The position numbers and the translations under genes are program-made. Below are positions 26,246-35,004 of a DNA stretch of 64,000 nucleotides, piece by piece; within the stretch, counting starts at the first letter, position 1, and every line of letters starts with the position of its first letter. The stretch spans positions 124,001 through 188,000 of the forward strand of contig JAJEAL010000053.1 of assembly GCA_022822785.1 (NCBI GenBank), read 5' to 3'. This stretch comes from Candidatus Poribacteria bacterium. Lineage in GTDB: Bacteria; Poribacteria; WGA-4E; PCPOR2b. The notes under the pieces are model-generated. The model had not been told where the DNA came from. It searched no databases and saw nothing but the letters and a program-made list of their open reading frames with translations.

Positions 26246-26908
26246 TCACTGAAGTTTAAAACTATGCCGATGGATAGGGCAAAGCCCGAGTTGGGCGATA
26301 GCCTGACGATGTAGAAGTGTACCATATCCTTTGTGGTTCTGGAAACCGTAGCCCGGATAGGTTTCATCGAATTTAATCATCAAGCGATCTCGCGTAACTT
26401 TTGCGATAATGGAGGCGGCGGCAATGGATTGAACAAGGGTATCCCCCTTCGGGATTGCTTTGGCGGGCCGCTCTGAATCCCGATGTAATTGGGGCAGAGG
26501 GATATCGGGTAGATGGGTTCCATCCACAAGCACGTAATCCGGAGAAGGCGAGATCTGTGCAACAGCTTGAGCCATCGCACGCATTGTCGCTTGAAGAATA
26601 TTAATCTGATCAATTTCCTTATTGTCAACAAGGCCGACACCTACTGCTACGGCTATATGGTAGATCTCATCAAACAATGTATCCCGCTGTTTGGGTGTCA
26701 GCTGTTTTGAATCTGTCACGCCCGAAATCCGGCAATTGACCGGAAGAATAACAGCTGCTGCGACAACGGGCCCTGCTAATGCGCCTCGTCCAGCTTCATC
26801 AATTCCCGCAATGCGCTGATAGCCCTGTTGTCGTAGAGTTTTTTCAAACTGCTGTATCGCTGCTGGATATTCCTGTTTACGTTCTATTGGCGGTTTACCT
26901 CTTCTCAC
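26246..26908 (-). CDS. rnhB: Ribonuclease HII
   Basis: 220 residues. RNase HII removes RNA in RNA-DNA hybrids and single ribonucleotides in DNA. The catalytic motif GIDEAGRG with Asp37/Glu38 is intact, followed by the conserved Asp residues in [11 protein letters not shown] and KVTRDRLM, and by the C-terminal [14 protein letters not shown]. The start overlaps the end of rplS by 14 bases, so translation is probably coupled. Confidence 0.95.
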   Translation of the reverse strand: MRRGKPPIERKQEYPAAIQQFEKTLRQQGYQRIAGIDEAGRGALAGPVVAAAVILPVNCRISGVTDSKQLTPKQRDTLFDEIYHIAVAVGVGLVDNKEIDQINILQATMRAMAQAVAQISPSPDYVLVDGTHLPDIPLPQLHRDSERPAKAIPKGDTLVQSIAAASIIAKVTRDRLMIKFDETYPGYGFQNHKGYGTLLHRQAIAQLGLCPIHRHSFKLQ

Positions 26909-27236
26909 GAATTCGTGCAGACCTTCCGGTCCGGTCTCTTAGATAATACAGTTTTGCTCGGCGGATCGCGCCGTATCGAATAACTTGGATGCTTTCAATA
27001 TTTGGTGAATGTGCTGGAAATGTCCTTTCGCTCCCTTCGCCATAAGCAACGCGACGGACCGTAAATGTCTCGCGTAACCCGCCGTTGGATCGTCGAATTA
27101 CCGTTCCTTCATAGGCTTGGATACGTTCTTTTGAGCCCTCTCGGATACGCGTGTTGACCCGCACCAGATCGCCGGGACCAAAATTAGGAATATCGGTTTT
27201 TGTATGTTCACTCTCAACAGATTCAATAAGATTCAT
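26895..27236 (-). CDS. rplS: Ribosomal protein L19
   Basis: 113 residues, the usual L19 length. The family core is clear: [40 protein letters not shown], and [17 protein letters not shown] with [14 protein letters not shown]19 lies at the 30S-50S interface. It follows trmD in the classic trmD-rplS order. Confidence 0.97.
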   Translation of the reverse strand: MNLIESVESEHTKTDIPNFGPGDLVRVNTRIREGSKERIQAYEGTVIRRSNGGLRETFTVRRVAYGEGSERTFPAHSPNIESIQVIRYGAIRRAKLYYLRDRTGRSARIREKR

Positions 27237-27306
27237 CGCTTGACTCCTCCTAAGGCATAATACATAATAAAAAAGAAATAAGGCGTAAGGGCCATCTGCT
27301 TACGTA

Positions 27307-28026
27307 TTACTCGTTATTCTTCAGGTAGGCAATATCTTCAGTCGAGAGCTCAATGTTTTTGAGCAAGTCCGGACGGCGTTCAGCAGTTCGCCTGAGCGAC
27401 TGTTCATGTTGCCAATCTGTAATTTTTTTGTGATGCCCGCTCAATAAGATATCGGGGACTTTCATTCCCTCAAACTCAGCAGGGCGTGTGTAATGTGGAC
27501 AATCCAATAGGTCCTGACTAAATGAATCCTCCTGCGCTGATTCGTAATTCCCCAGCGCATGCGGTAACACCCGACCGATTGCATCGACCAAGACCAGTGC
27601 CGGGATTTCTCCACCGCTAAGGACATAATCGCCTATCGAAATTTCGTCTGTTACCAGCTTAGTTCTTACCCGTTCATCAATACCTTTGTAGCGCCCACAG
27701 ATTAAGATAAGATGCGATTCAAGGGAGAAGGCTTCCGCGAATGACTGGTTAAAGGGCGTCCCTTGTGGGGTTAGGTAAACCACACGCGCCGTAGATGCTG
27801 GATGCAGTGCTCTGATCGCAGCAAAAAGCGGCTCCGGCTTCAGAATCATGCCTGCACCGCCTCCGTAAGGATAGTCATCCACCGATTGATGCCGGTCTGT
27901 CGTAAAATCGCGCAGATTGTGAACGTTGACTGTCAATATGTCTCTAGCTTGTGCGCGCTTCAGGATGCCAGCTTGCAACACCGGCAGGATGACCTCTGGA
28001 AAAATAGTGATAATGTCGATTCTCAT
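27307..28026 (-). CDS. trmD: tRNA (guanine-N1)-methyltransferase
   Basis: 239 residues. TrmD makes m1G37 in tRNA, preventing +1 frameshifts. The trefoil-knot SAM-binding part is recognisable (LICGRYKGIDERV, ISIGDYVLSGGEIPALVLVDA), and the C-terminal domain ends with GHHKKITDWQ. The start overlaps the stop of the ylqD-like gene by 4 bases (ATGA), so the two are coupled. In many bacteria rimM sits here instead. Confidence 0.96.
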   Translation of the reverse strand: MRIDIITIFPEVILPVLQAGILKRAQARDILTVNVHNLRDFTTDRHQSVDDYPYGGGAGMILKPEPLFAAIRALHPASTARVVYLTPQGTPFNQSFAEAFSLESHLILICGRYKGIDERVRTKLVTDEISIGDYVLSGGEIPALVLVDAIGRVLPHALGNYESAQEDSFSQDLLDCPHYTRPAEFEGMKVPDILLSGHHKKITDWQHEQSLRRTAERRPDLLKNIELSTEDIAYLKNNE

Positions 28027-28430
28027 TCAATGACCTGGACGACAATGCCATCTTTGACAATAATTTCTGCTTGAGACAGTTTGGCGCGGATGTCGTCCCC
28101 GACCTCAATTTTAACAGGCGCATCATAGGTGCCACTCGTAAAAAGGCTATCAATCTCAAGTTGCTTAACCTGCGCTAATTTCTGGCTCAGGTTGCTTTTT
28201 ACCTGCTCCTGTTTTTCACGCTCTTGGTGAATCTCTGCGCGTAATTGATTGACATGACGTGGGTCACGTTTTTGGGCTTCCGCAATCAAACGTCGGCTTT
28301 GGAATTCCTCTTGCTGCAACCACGTTTCAATCTGGCGAATTGTGTGCTCCAACTCCTTTGTAAGTTGTTCCTTGAAAGCGGGGGTCACAATATTTTTCAG
28401 AATAACAGGTCTTTTGACAATAACAGACAT
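28023..28430 (-). CDS. ylqD: YlqD-like coiled-coil protein
   Basis: 135 residues from the ATG at 28430, which has GGAAGAG upstream; a longer frame starts at 28445 but places the ribosome site inside the gene. Conserved N-terminal VIVKRPVILKNIVTPAFKEQ is followed by a long charged coiled coil (residues about 20-90) and a C-terminal beta-rich end (APVKIEVGDDIRAKLSQAEI). It matches the YlqD family of Bacillus in length, sequence style and position between khpA and trmD. Function is not established. Confidence 0.8.
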   Translation of the reverse strand: MSVIVKRPVILKNIVTPAFKEQLTKELEHTIRQIETWLQQEEFQSRRLIAEAQKRDPRHVNQLRAEIHQEREKQEQVKSNLSQKLAQVKQLEIDSLFTSGTYDAPVKIEVGDDIRAKLSQAEIIVKDGIVVQVIE

Positions 28431-28477
28431 ATCTCTTCCACTCATTCAGCGTAGTGAGTCGGTAGGATTCAAAATGC

Positions 28478-28729
28478 TTACTCTACCACTTGACGGTGTT
28501 CGACAATCTCAAGTATTGCTTTTTTTTGTGCCTTGACTCCCGCAGCGAGCAGCAAAGATCGCATTGCCTTAGCTGTCCGTCCCTGTTTCCCGATAACTTT
28601 TCCCAAATCTTCACGGACAACACTCAACTCAAGGATGGTAACAGTATTACCCTCTACTTCATTGACGCTGACCTGATCTGGGTAATCGACCAGAGATTTT
28701 GCGAGATATTCAATCAAATCTTTAAGCAT
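28478..28729 (-). CDS. khpA: KH-domain RNA-binding protein
   Basis: 83 residues. The single KH domain has the GxxG loop in LGKVIGKQGRTAKAMR, as in KhpA/YlqC, which pairs with KhpB/EloR in other bacteria and binds RNA. It lies 28 nt downstream of rpsP, the standard order. Confidence 0.93.
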   Translation of the reverse strand: MLKDLIEYLAKSLVDYPDQVSVNEVEGNTVTILELSVVREDLGKVIGKQGRTAKAMRSLLLAAGVKAQKKAILEIVEHRQVVE

Positions 28730-28757
28730 GAGATTCCCCTAAAAACGCGATTTTGTA

Positions 28758-29132
28758 CTACTTTGCCTCTTCTGTTGGTTCCTCTGTAGAGGCAGGTTCT
28801 TCTGTTGAGTCGGGACCCTCTTCTGAAGCAGGGACTGGCTCTGTCTCTGGCGGTGGACTGGGCTGCCCCAATTTTTCATTTATAAATTGTTCCCAAACGC
28901 CAACTTTTGACATGAGATCCTTGGCTGTGTCAGAAGGTTGTGCACCAGTTCTTAACCATTTTAATGCCTTTTCCGCGTCAATGACGATGTTTGCCGGATC
29001 AGTCATCGGATCATAATATCCAATCCGTTCGATAAAACGTCCATCTCTTTGGCTTCGAGAATCAGCGGCCACCAACCGATAAAAAGGACGCCTTTTCTTT
29101 CCATGTCGCTGAAGTCTAATTCGTACTGCCAA
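28758..29132 (-). CDS. rpsP: Ribosomal protein S16 with acidic tail
   Basis: 124 residues. The S16 fold occupies the first 85 or so residues ([51 protein letters not shown]). A low-complexity acidic, Pro/Ser/Thr/Glu-rich tail of about 30 residues follows; S16 tails vary between phyla. S16 is a 30S assembly protein. Confidence 0.96.
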   Translation of the reverse strand: MAVRIRLQRHGKKRRPFYRLVAADSRSQRDGRFIERIGYYDPMTDPANIVIDAEKALKWLRTGAQPSDTAKDLMSKVGVWEQFINEKLGQPSPPPETEPVPASEEGPDSTEEPASTEEPTEEAK

Positions 29133-29317
29133 ATGTTACCTCCTATTTCGTACAGGTTTGTGCCATCATTATATTCAGACCACTGAAAACGTATCTTACG
29201 AACCCGTGTATGAAGCAGCGCCTCAAATTTGATGGTAAGCGTTTTTCAGGTTCCAATTCTGGCTGTTATCATCATGTAATGTGCGAACTATAGAATGAAG
29301 TAAACCGTAACTCAAGT

Positions 29318-30709
29318 TTAGCGCGATCTGCGCCTCTTCCTTTTTCTCCGTTTCTTCGGTTTCCCTCTAATTTTACTAACGTTACCGCCGCCCCCAAGTT
29401 GGGGCATGTCCACCATTGGTTGTTGTTTCATCATGCGGTTCATGAATTTGAGTTGATCTACCAATTGATTGACCTGCCGAACCGTGGTCCCGCTACCCTT
29501 AGCAATCCGCAGCCGGCGGCTACTATCAAGGAGACGTGAATTCTGACGCTCCATCGGTGTCATTGACTGAATCATCGCTTTGGTGTACTTCAATTGCGAC
29601 TCATCAACCTGCATGTTTTTCATCGGGAGCTTATTGATGCCGGGAATCATCTCGACTAATTGGTCTAATGGGCCCATATTCTTAATCTGCTCAAGCTGCA
29701 TCAGCAGATCGTTGAAATCTAAACCCTCTTGCTCAAGCAGCTTACGTTCTAGCGCTTCCGCTTGATCTTGGCTGAAAACTGATTCGGCCCGTTCAAGCAA
29801 AGTTGCAAAGTCCCCCTCGCCAAGTATCCGAGAAGCCATCCGATCCGGATGGAACTCCTCCAATGTCGTGGCATCAATCTTTTCGCCAACACCAACAAAC
29901 TTAATCGGTTTCTGTGTTACAGCACGAATCGACAGTGCCGCGCCGCCGCGCGCATCGCCATCCAACTTGGTCAGGATAACACCGTTTATGTCTAGATTAT
30001 CGTTAAAGTGTTGGGCGACATTGACCGCATCTTGTCCCGTCATTGCATCAACGACAAGCAAAATTTCAGTTGGATTGACAGCGGACTTCACTTCCTGCAA
30101 TTCATCCATCAATTCTTCGTTGATATGTAGGCGACCCGCTGTATCGATGATGACGAAATTATTCCCACGATTCAACGCCTGCTTGACTGCGCCTTGAATT
30201 ATGGTCGCAGGGGAAAACTCTGTCCCCATGGAAAACACAGGGACATCAATCTGTTCTCCGAGCAGCTGCAGCTGTTTAATCGCCGCTGGTCGATAAATAT
30301 CTGCTGCAACCAGAAGGGGATTTCGGCCCTCTGATTTAAATCTCAGTGCAAGCTTGGCTGAAGCTGTTGTTTTCCCACCGCCCTGTAGACCGACCATCAT
30401 AATGATTGTTGGACCACTTGGTGCTATGGTGATTGGTGCAGCTTCCTCCCCCATCAGCTTTGTAAGCTCATCACCAATAATCTTTGCTATCTGAAGATCT
30501 GAGGTGAAGCTACCGAGCATTTCCTGGCCGACAGATCTTGCCCTGACACTATTGATAAATTCACGCACAGTTTTATAATCTACGTCTGCTTCAAGCAATG
30601 CGAGGCGTACCTGCCGTAGCGCATCAGAGATATTTTTCTCGGTCAGTTTCCCTTGACCTCGTAGTGTTTTGAGGGCATCTTGTAATTTGCTCGTCAAACT
30701 TTCAAACAT
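29318..30709 (-). CDS. ffh: Signal recognition particle protein
   Basis: 463 residues from the ATG at 30709 with AAAGGAA upstream; the ATG at 30784 is too far out and lacks a site. The NG GTPase domain is complete: GLQGGGKTT (G1), VVDAMTGQD, and ILTKLDGDARGGAALS. The methionine-rich M domain binds SRP RNA (MGPLDQLVEMIPG, NSRLLDSSRRLRIAKGSGT). A strongly basic tail (KKRRKRKRRRSR) closes the protein. Ffh delivers signal-sequence proteins to the membrane. It starts the minus-strand operon leading to yraN. Confidence 0.97.
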   Translation of the reverse strand: MFESLTSKLQDALKTLRGQGKLTEKNISDALRQVRLALLEADVDYKTVREFINSVRARSVGQEMLGSFTSDLQIAKIIGDELTKLMGEEAAPITIAPSGPTIIMMVGLQGGGKTTASAKLALRFKSEGRNPLLVAADIYRPAAIKQLQLLGEQIDVPVFSMGTEFSPATIIQGAVKQALNRGNNFVIIDTAGRLHINEELMDELQEVKSAVNPTEILLVVDAMTGQDAVNVAQHFNDNLDINGVILTKLDGDARGGAALSIRAVTQKPIKFVGVGEKIDATTLEEFHPDRMASRILGEGDFATLLERAESVFSQDQAEALERKLLEQEGLDFNDLLMQLEQIKNMGPLDQLVEMIPGINKLPMKNMQVDESQLKYTKAMIQSMTPMERQNSRLLDSSRRLRIAKGSGTTVRQVNQLVDQLKFMNRMMKQQPMVDMPQLGGGGNVSKIRGKPKKRRKRKRRRSR

Positions 30710-30859
30710 GGCATTTCCTTTGCGCGAGATGTAATGTGTGAGGTTCAGATGAACCCATAAAGGTGTTTCAACCTCTATTTGCATGAAAGCAAGTTTGCAA
30801 ATCAGTTAAGATACACCATCCGCCTCCATATTGTCAACAGAAAAATGCGCTGAAACTCC

Positions 30860-30888
30860 TTGACACACATACTGACGATTGCTATAAT
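30860..30888 (+). promoter_or_regulatory. Sigma-70-type promoter of the LysM/TPR gene
   Basis: A perfect TTGACA (30860-30865) and a perfect TATAAT (30883-30888) are separated by 17 bp. This is the clearest promoter in the window. It lies 48 nt before the GTG start of the LysM/TPR gene, in the region shared with the divergent ffh operon. Confidence 0.85.
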
Positions 30889-30935
30889 CTAACAAATATC
30901 ACCAATTAAGAGTTTTTGGAGGTGGAGAGATCTCC

Positions 30936-32243
30936 GTGCAAAAAAGCAGAACGAATACTCGGAAGCGAGATGAAATAAGTGTGCTGCCCTTCCCACCATT
31001 GCCGGTACAGATACATCCTCTTCCACAATCCCGATTAACAAACCGAGCGGCCCTAGTAATGGGGATTATTGCGGGGATTGGATTGATTACACTTCTAATC
31101 TATGCTGTTCCTTGGAGTTTAGTGTCACAGACATTAACGGGCTCCATCGATTCATTATCTTCCCAACTCAAACAGATCCAGTTTGCTCAGGTTAAACAAC
31201 CCAAAAACGCCAGTGTTCCGCCAGAGGTTTCAGCCCCCGCGACCTTAACAGACGAAACCGCACCGAGCCCAGAAGCCTCAACGCCAGCGACATCAGCAGT
31301 TGAAACCACAACCGCTCCAGAAATTGCAGCGCCAGAGACGCCAATAGTCGAGCCCCCATCCACTCCAGAAACTTCAGCGCCTACAACACCGTCAGGCGAA
31401 ACCTCACCTGTGCTAGAGGTTTCAACATCCGCAACACCACCAATCGAAGCTGCATTAGCAACTCCTATTCCCCCACCGGATCCCCGGCTTCTTGTTGGAC
31501 GATATCCAGTCAGGAAATACACCGATATTCGACATAAGATTGCTCCTGGCGAGACACTCTATAGTTTTATTCGGGTATACGGCGATCGGATTTTTCCAAA
31601 AAAATATCAGGATTGGGAACTGTTGGCGCGGTATAACAATATACGTCCACCTCAATACATAATGAGACCCGGTGCAGTATTCCTCATCCCAACCTTGGAG
31701 CACCTCCTCCTGCCCAATACCGGCTATGAAACCGAGCTTAAACAGATCCAATCTGAACTTGCAAAACAGCCTAATAATCCAGAGCTACTCAACCAACGGG
31801 CAATTATCCATTTCAGGCGCAACGAATTAAATCAGGCACGTGCAACGCTGCAACGTGGGGTGAGGTCCTCACCAAAGAACGGTATACTACATAACAATCT
31901 CGGCTTTATCTACATGATTATTGAAGACGACGAGCGTGCCCAAAGCGAATTTGAACTGGCGATAACACATTCCGAGAAACCGGCGGTCCCACACTGTAAT
32001 CTGGGAATTCTGTACATGACGATGGAGAAATTCGATCAAGCGATAAAGGCTTTTGAAAGCGCTTTGCAAGCAGATGCGAACTTACTTGATGCAAAATATA
32101 ACCTTGCCCTTGCACACGAAAAGGTCGGGAATGTGGATTTGGCACGGGGACATCTTCGTGACCTTACCCGGTTTTTATCCGATGACGCTGAGGTGACATC
32201 GGTGCTTGAACGCTTGACATCGTCCCAAGTAACAGGTGAATGA
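30936..32243 (+). CDS. Membrane-anchored LysM and TPR protein
   Basis: 435 residues starting at GTG behind GGAGGTGGAGAG. One transmembrane segment covers about residues 38-60 (AALVMGIIAGIGLITLLIYA), with a basic N-terminus, so the bulk is probably outside the cytosol. A Pro/Thr/Glu/Ala-rich spacer of five 16-residue repeats follows (codons at 31227-31466). Then comes a LysM-type module (HKIAPGETLYSFI ... GAVFLIP) that may bind peptidoglycan, and three or four TPRs (NNLGFIYM, CNLGILYMTMEKFDQAIKAF, YNLALAHEKVGN). It may tether complexes to the wall. Confidence 0.88.
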   Translation: MQKSRTNTRKRDEISVLPFPPLPVQIHPLPQSRLTNRAALVMGIIAGIGLITLLIYAVPWSLVSQTLTGSIDSLSSQLKQIQFAQVKQPKNASVPPEVSAPATLTDETAPSPEASTPATSAVETTTAPEIAAPETPIVEPPSTPETSAPTTPSGETSPVLEVSTSATPPIEAALATPIPPPDPRLLVGRYPVRKYTDIRHKIAPGETLYSFIRVYGDRIFPKKYQDWELLARYNNIRPPQYIMRPGAVFLIPTLEHLLLPNTGYETELKQIQSELAKQPNNPELLNQRAIIHFRRNELNQARATLQRGVRSSPKNGILHNNLGFIYMIIEDDERAQSEFELAITHSEKPAVPHCNLGILYMTMEKFDQAIKAFESALQADANLLDAKYNLALAHEKVGNVDLARGHLRDLTRFLSDDAEVTSVLERLTSSQVTGE

Positions 32244-32285
32244 ATAGGGTGTCCTACTGAAGAAATAATGATGATGGAGAATACC

Positions 32286-33305
32286 ATGAACCGCAGAAAA
32301 TTTATTCAAGTCGCTGCAGTGAGCGTCGGGGGTTTAACGCTGCCGCTTCGCTCTCTACGCCCTGAAAGCGAGATTCTCGAAGATATATTGAAACCGGCAT
32401 CAATGATTACACCGAAGGGCAAGTTTTATGTCCTTCAAATCGGAGAGGTGCCAGTTCTCAAGGCAGAACACTGGAGGATGGGGATAACAGGATTAGTCGA
32501 GAAGCCGATTATGCTGAATTACGAGGATATAACGAGTATGGAGTCCGTGACGACGATGCGGACGCTCAAGTGCATCGGCGATCCGATCGGTGAAGAGCAG
32601 ATGAGCAATGCGATGTGGACCGGTGTCCCGCTACGAAATATTCTTGACAAGGCAGGCGTCAAGGAGGAAGCAAAGGTTGTCGTATTCCGCTGTGCTGACA
32701 GTTATCACACGGCGGTTCCGATGGATCGTGCTCTTCGTGAGGAAGTCCTCTTAGCGTATAAAATGAACGGCGAACCGCTCCCCGCCAAGCACGGTTTCCC
32801 CGTACGTCTACTTAACCCGGGTCACTACGGCACGAAGAACCCGAAATGGATCATGAACATCACGTTGGCGGAATCGCACGTGGGGTATTGGGAAGAAAAA
32901 GGTTGGGACCCTGTTGCCCGTGTCAAGCTGGCAACCCTAATCGGTACACCGAGCAATGATGCAGTTATTCAAGCCGGTGGCACCTATACAATCAGCGGTG
33001 CCGCCTTTGATAGCGGTAACCATGGCGGGATTGAGCGGGTTGAAGTAAGCATCAATGATGGCATCACCACGAGCGTTGATGATGTCAACACTTGGGAAGC
33101 AGCGGACATTTGGACTAGCGACTCACCGTTAACTTGGTATCTCTGGAAATATAGGTGGCAGGTGCCTGATAACCTTGGGGAAGTGGAGATCTCCGCCAGA
33201 GCGATTGCCAATGATGGGCTCACGCAAAAGGAAGCGGGCTTCGATGCGGATCCCGCCGGTGCGGTCGGTTATCACTTTGTTCGTGCAGAAATCGTAAGCG
33301 GGTAG
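32286..33305 (+). CDS. Molybdopterin-dependent sulfite oxidase-like enzyme, Tat-exported
   Basis: 339 residues from the ATG at 32286 with GGAG upstream. A twin-arginine signal opens the protein (MNRRKFIQVAAVSVGGLTLP). The molybdopterin-binding oxidoreductase domain has the Mo-ligand Cys in MRTLKCIGDPIG, with WTGVPLRNILDKAGV and GFPVRLLNPGHYGTKNPKW. The C-terminal Ig-like dimer domain (ISGAAFDSGNHGGIERVEVS) is typical of sulfite oxidase and SoxC. The usual CAGN context is altered here, so sulfite may not be the substrate. It follows the LysM/TPR gene by 42 nt. moaD and moaE are also in this window. Confidence 0.85.
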   Translation: MNRRKFIQVAAVSVGGLTLPLRSLRPESEILEDILKPASMITPKGKFYVLQIGEVPVLKAEHWRMGITGLVEKPIMLNYEDITSMESVTTMRTLKCIGDPIGEEQMSNAMWTGVPLRNILDKAGVKEEAKVVVFRCADSYHTAVPMDRALREEVLLAYKMNGEPLPAKHGFPVRLLNPGHYGTKNPKWIMNITLAESHVGYWEEKGWDPVARVKLATLIGTPSNDAVIQAGGTYTISGAAFDSGNHGGIERVEVSINDGITTSVDDVNTWEAADIWTSDSPLTWYLWKYRWQVPDNLGEVEISARAIANDGLTQKEAGFDADPAGAVGYHFVRAEIVSG

Positions 33306-33393
33306 GTGTTCGTGTGCTCCGTGCTCTCCTCATTATTCTGTTGATTTTGGGTTTAGCACTATGATAAAGTGTCAACTTGTTAGAAGTTTACGA

Positions 33394-33428
33394 AGAGAAA
33401 CCGAGTTTTTGTCAAAAACTCGGTTTCT
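33394..33428. repeat. Second copy of the GAAACCGAGTTTTT palindrome
   Basis: Stem AGAAACCGAGTTTTT / AAAAACTCGGTTTCT with a 3-nt loop, matching the hairpin at 20551-20588. It lies between the Mo enzyme and the DUF350 gene. Confidence 0.8.
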
Positions 33429-33474
33429 GTTGCACAATTTCTTAACATGGACAGAAATCACAAGGAGAATACAA

Positions 33475-33816
33475 ATGGCGAAGAAAATTGTGTTGCTCAG
33501 TTTTTGTATGGCGATTGGATGCATCGTTGCTGCATCAATGTGGTCAACACCAGCCAATGCACAGGCAGCGAGTGAAGGCACAGCAGCGGCCGCGACGTTC
33601 ATCGATTTCAAGCATCTTGCGCTGCTTGTCATCGAAAGCGTTGTTTTCAGCATCGTTGGGGTGATTGTTTTAATGGTCGGCTATAAGATTTTTGACTTGG
33701 TTACTCCCTTTGACCTCAATCACCAGATTGCTGAAGATAACAATACAGCGGCGGGGATTGCCGTTGCCGGTGTAATCATTGCATTGGGACTTATTGTCTC
33801 CGCGGCGGTCGGTTAA
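33475..33816 (+). CDS. DUF350-family small membrane protein
   Basis: 113 residues from the ATG at 33475 with AAGGAGA upstream; the frame further upstream runs through the palindromic repeat. A signal-like first segment (VLLSFCMAIGCIVAASM) is followed by two membrane spans: VIESVVFSIVGVIVLMVGYK, and AAGIAVAGVIIALGLIVSAA. The linker DLVTPFDLNHQIAEDNN is the typical DUF350 (UPF0719) signature. The function of this family is unknown. Confidence 0.8.
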   Translation: MAKKIVLLSFCMAIGCIVAASMWSTPANAQAASEGTAAAATFIDFKHLALLVIESVVFSIVGVIVLMVGYKIFDLVTPFDLNHQIAEDNNTAAGIAVAGVIIALGLIVSAAVG

Positions 33817-33985
33817 GCCATACGTAAGATGGGCGCTATAAATATACGTGTTCCAGCTCTTCCTCTCATTACTCCACCCGTTGCTACAAACCTGTCTGAC
33901 TTTAACGCAGAGAACGCGGAGAATCATAAATAAGTTTTTCTCTGTGTCTCTGCGGTTAATTTTTATTAGGGTCTTATGCTAGTTC

Positions 33986-34894
33986 CTAAGGAAGTGGAAA
34001 AGCCAACTCCTTAATCTGTAAAAGTGCCTCTTTTTTGAATAGGTTATTCAGATAAATAGATAGGGTATGAGCGGTGAGTTTTGCGTATAACCGCGTGCAT
34101 AATCCCCAGAAACTATGTGCATGATTGTCTTGTATATGAAACTGTTGAGTCAATTGCCCATTAACCGTTTCCACTATCTGCCTAGTTTTGTTAATCCACC
34201 GCTTGGTTTGTCTGGCAATCTGCTGTTTCTGGTTGCGTCGTGGCAAGGTAATCCAATTGATACGGTTGAGTTGGGCTAATTGTTCTTTGATTTGGGCATT
34301 AATATAGGCTTTATCCCCTATCACTTGCTTATTGTGATGTCCACAGAGCAATGGGTAGCCAACCGCTGAATCGGTCTCAGAAGCGGGTGCCAGTTCAAAA
34401 TCAATAATCACTCCGCTTGCAGTGACTAACAGATGCAGTTTATAGCCGAAAATGGTCTGTTTCTTAGATTCGACTCGACCATAAGTGGCACCATAGCATG
34501 ACCAGTTGTTGGGTGACGCGGGCACCAGATGAAACTGCATGACTGGAATCGGCAAACTATCAATAATACACAGGTTGTCCGACGCTGCGTCAATATCTGA
34601 CAAGAGCATCTGCCGAATCCGATTGATGAGTGTCGCTAAGTTGCGTCTGCGCCGATTGAATCGGCTCTGACAAGGCAATATAGGGAATAGATGCCGGTGT
34701 TGGCTAAATTCTGATAGCAGTTGCGTTTCGATGTCCCACCCCTTACATTCGGCAATCAATACCATAGCGATTAACTCACTATCACTACAATTGGGAGAGG
34801 GACCGGGGCGTCGGCGTAAGGGTGCGAGTTTTATTAGAATGTCATCAACAATAACATAAGTCCATAGACACAGGTCATCAAAATCGGTTATCAT
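33986..34894 (-). CDS. IS982-family transposase
   Basis: 302 residues from the ATG at 34894, which has GGAGG at 8-nt spacing; a longer frame starts at 34933. DDE residues are present: Asp in LCIIDSLPIPV, Asp in VIGDKAYIN, and Glu in RQIVETVNGQL. The Arg-rich SRFNRRRRNL segment is typical of the family. The frame looks intact, so the enzyme may be active, but its right terminal repeat is split by the IS630-like insertion. Confidence 0.92.
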   Translation of the reverse strand: MITDFDDLCLWTYVIVDDILIKLAPLRRRPGPSPNCSDSELIAMVLIAECKGWDIETQLLSEFSQHRHLFPILPCQSRFNRRRRNLATLINRIRQMLLSDIDAASDNLCIIDSLPIPVMQFHLVPASPNNWSCYGATYGRVESKKQTIFGYKLHLLVTASGVIIDFELAPASETDSAVGYPLLCGHHNKQVIGDKAYINAQIKEQLAQLNRINWITLPRRNQKQQIARQTKRWINKTRQIVETVNGQLTQQFHIQDNHAHSFWGLCTRLYAKLTAHTLSIYLNNLFKKEALLQIKELAFPLP

Positions 34895-35004
34895 CGGGGT
34901 ATCCTCCAGTTTTAGATGGGTTGTCGAGTCCATCTATAATAACAGACTGGAGGACTTTTTAACTTCCCTTTTTTTAGCGGCAGTAAAAAAAGGGAAGTTA
35001 ACTA

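Noticed and set aside
33361-33474. N-terminal extension of the DUF350 protein
   Set aside because: The extension is translated from the palindromic repeat and lacks a ribosome site.
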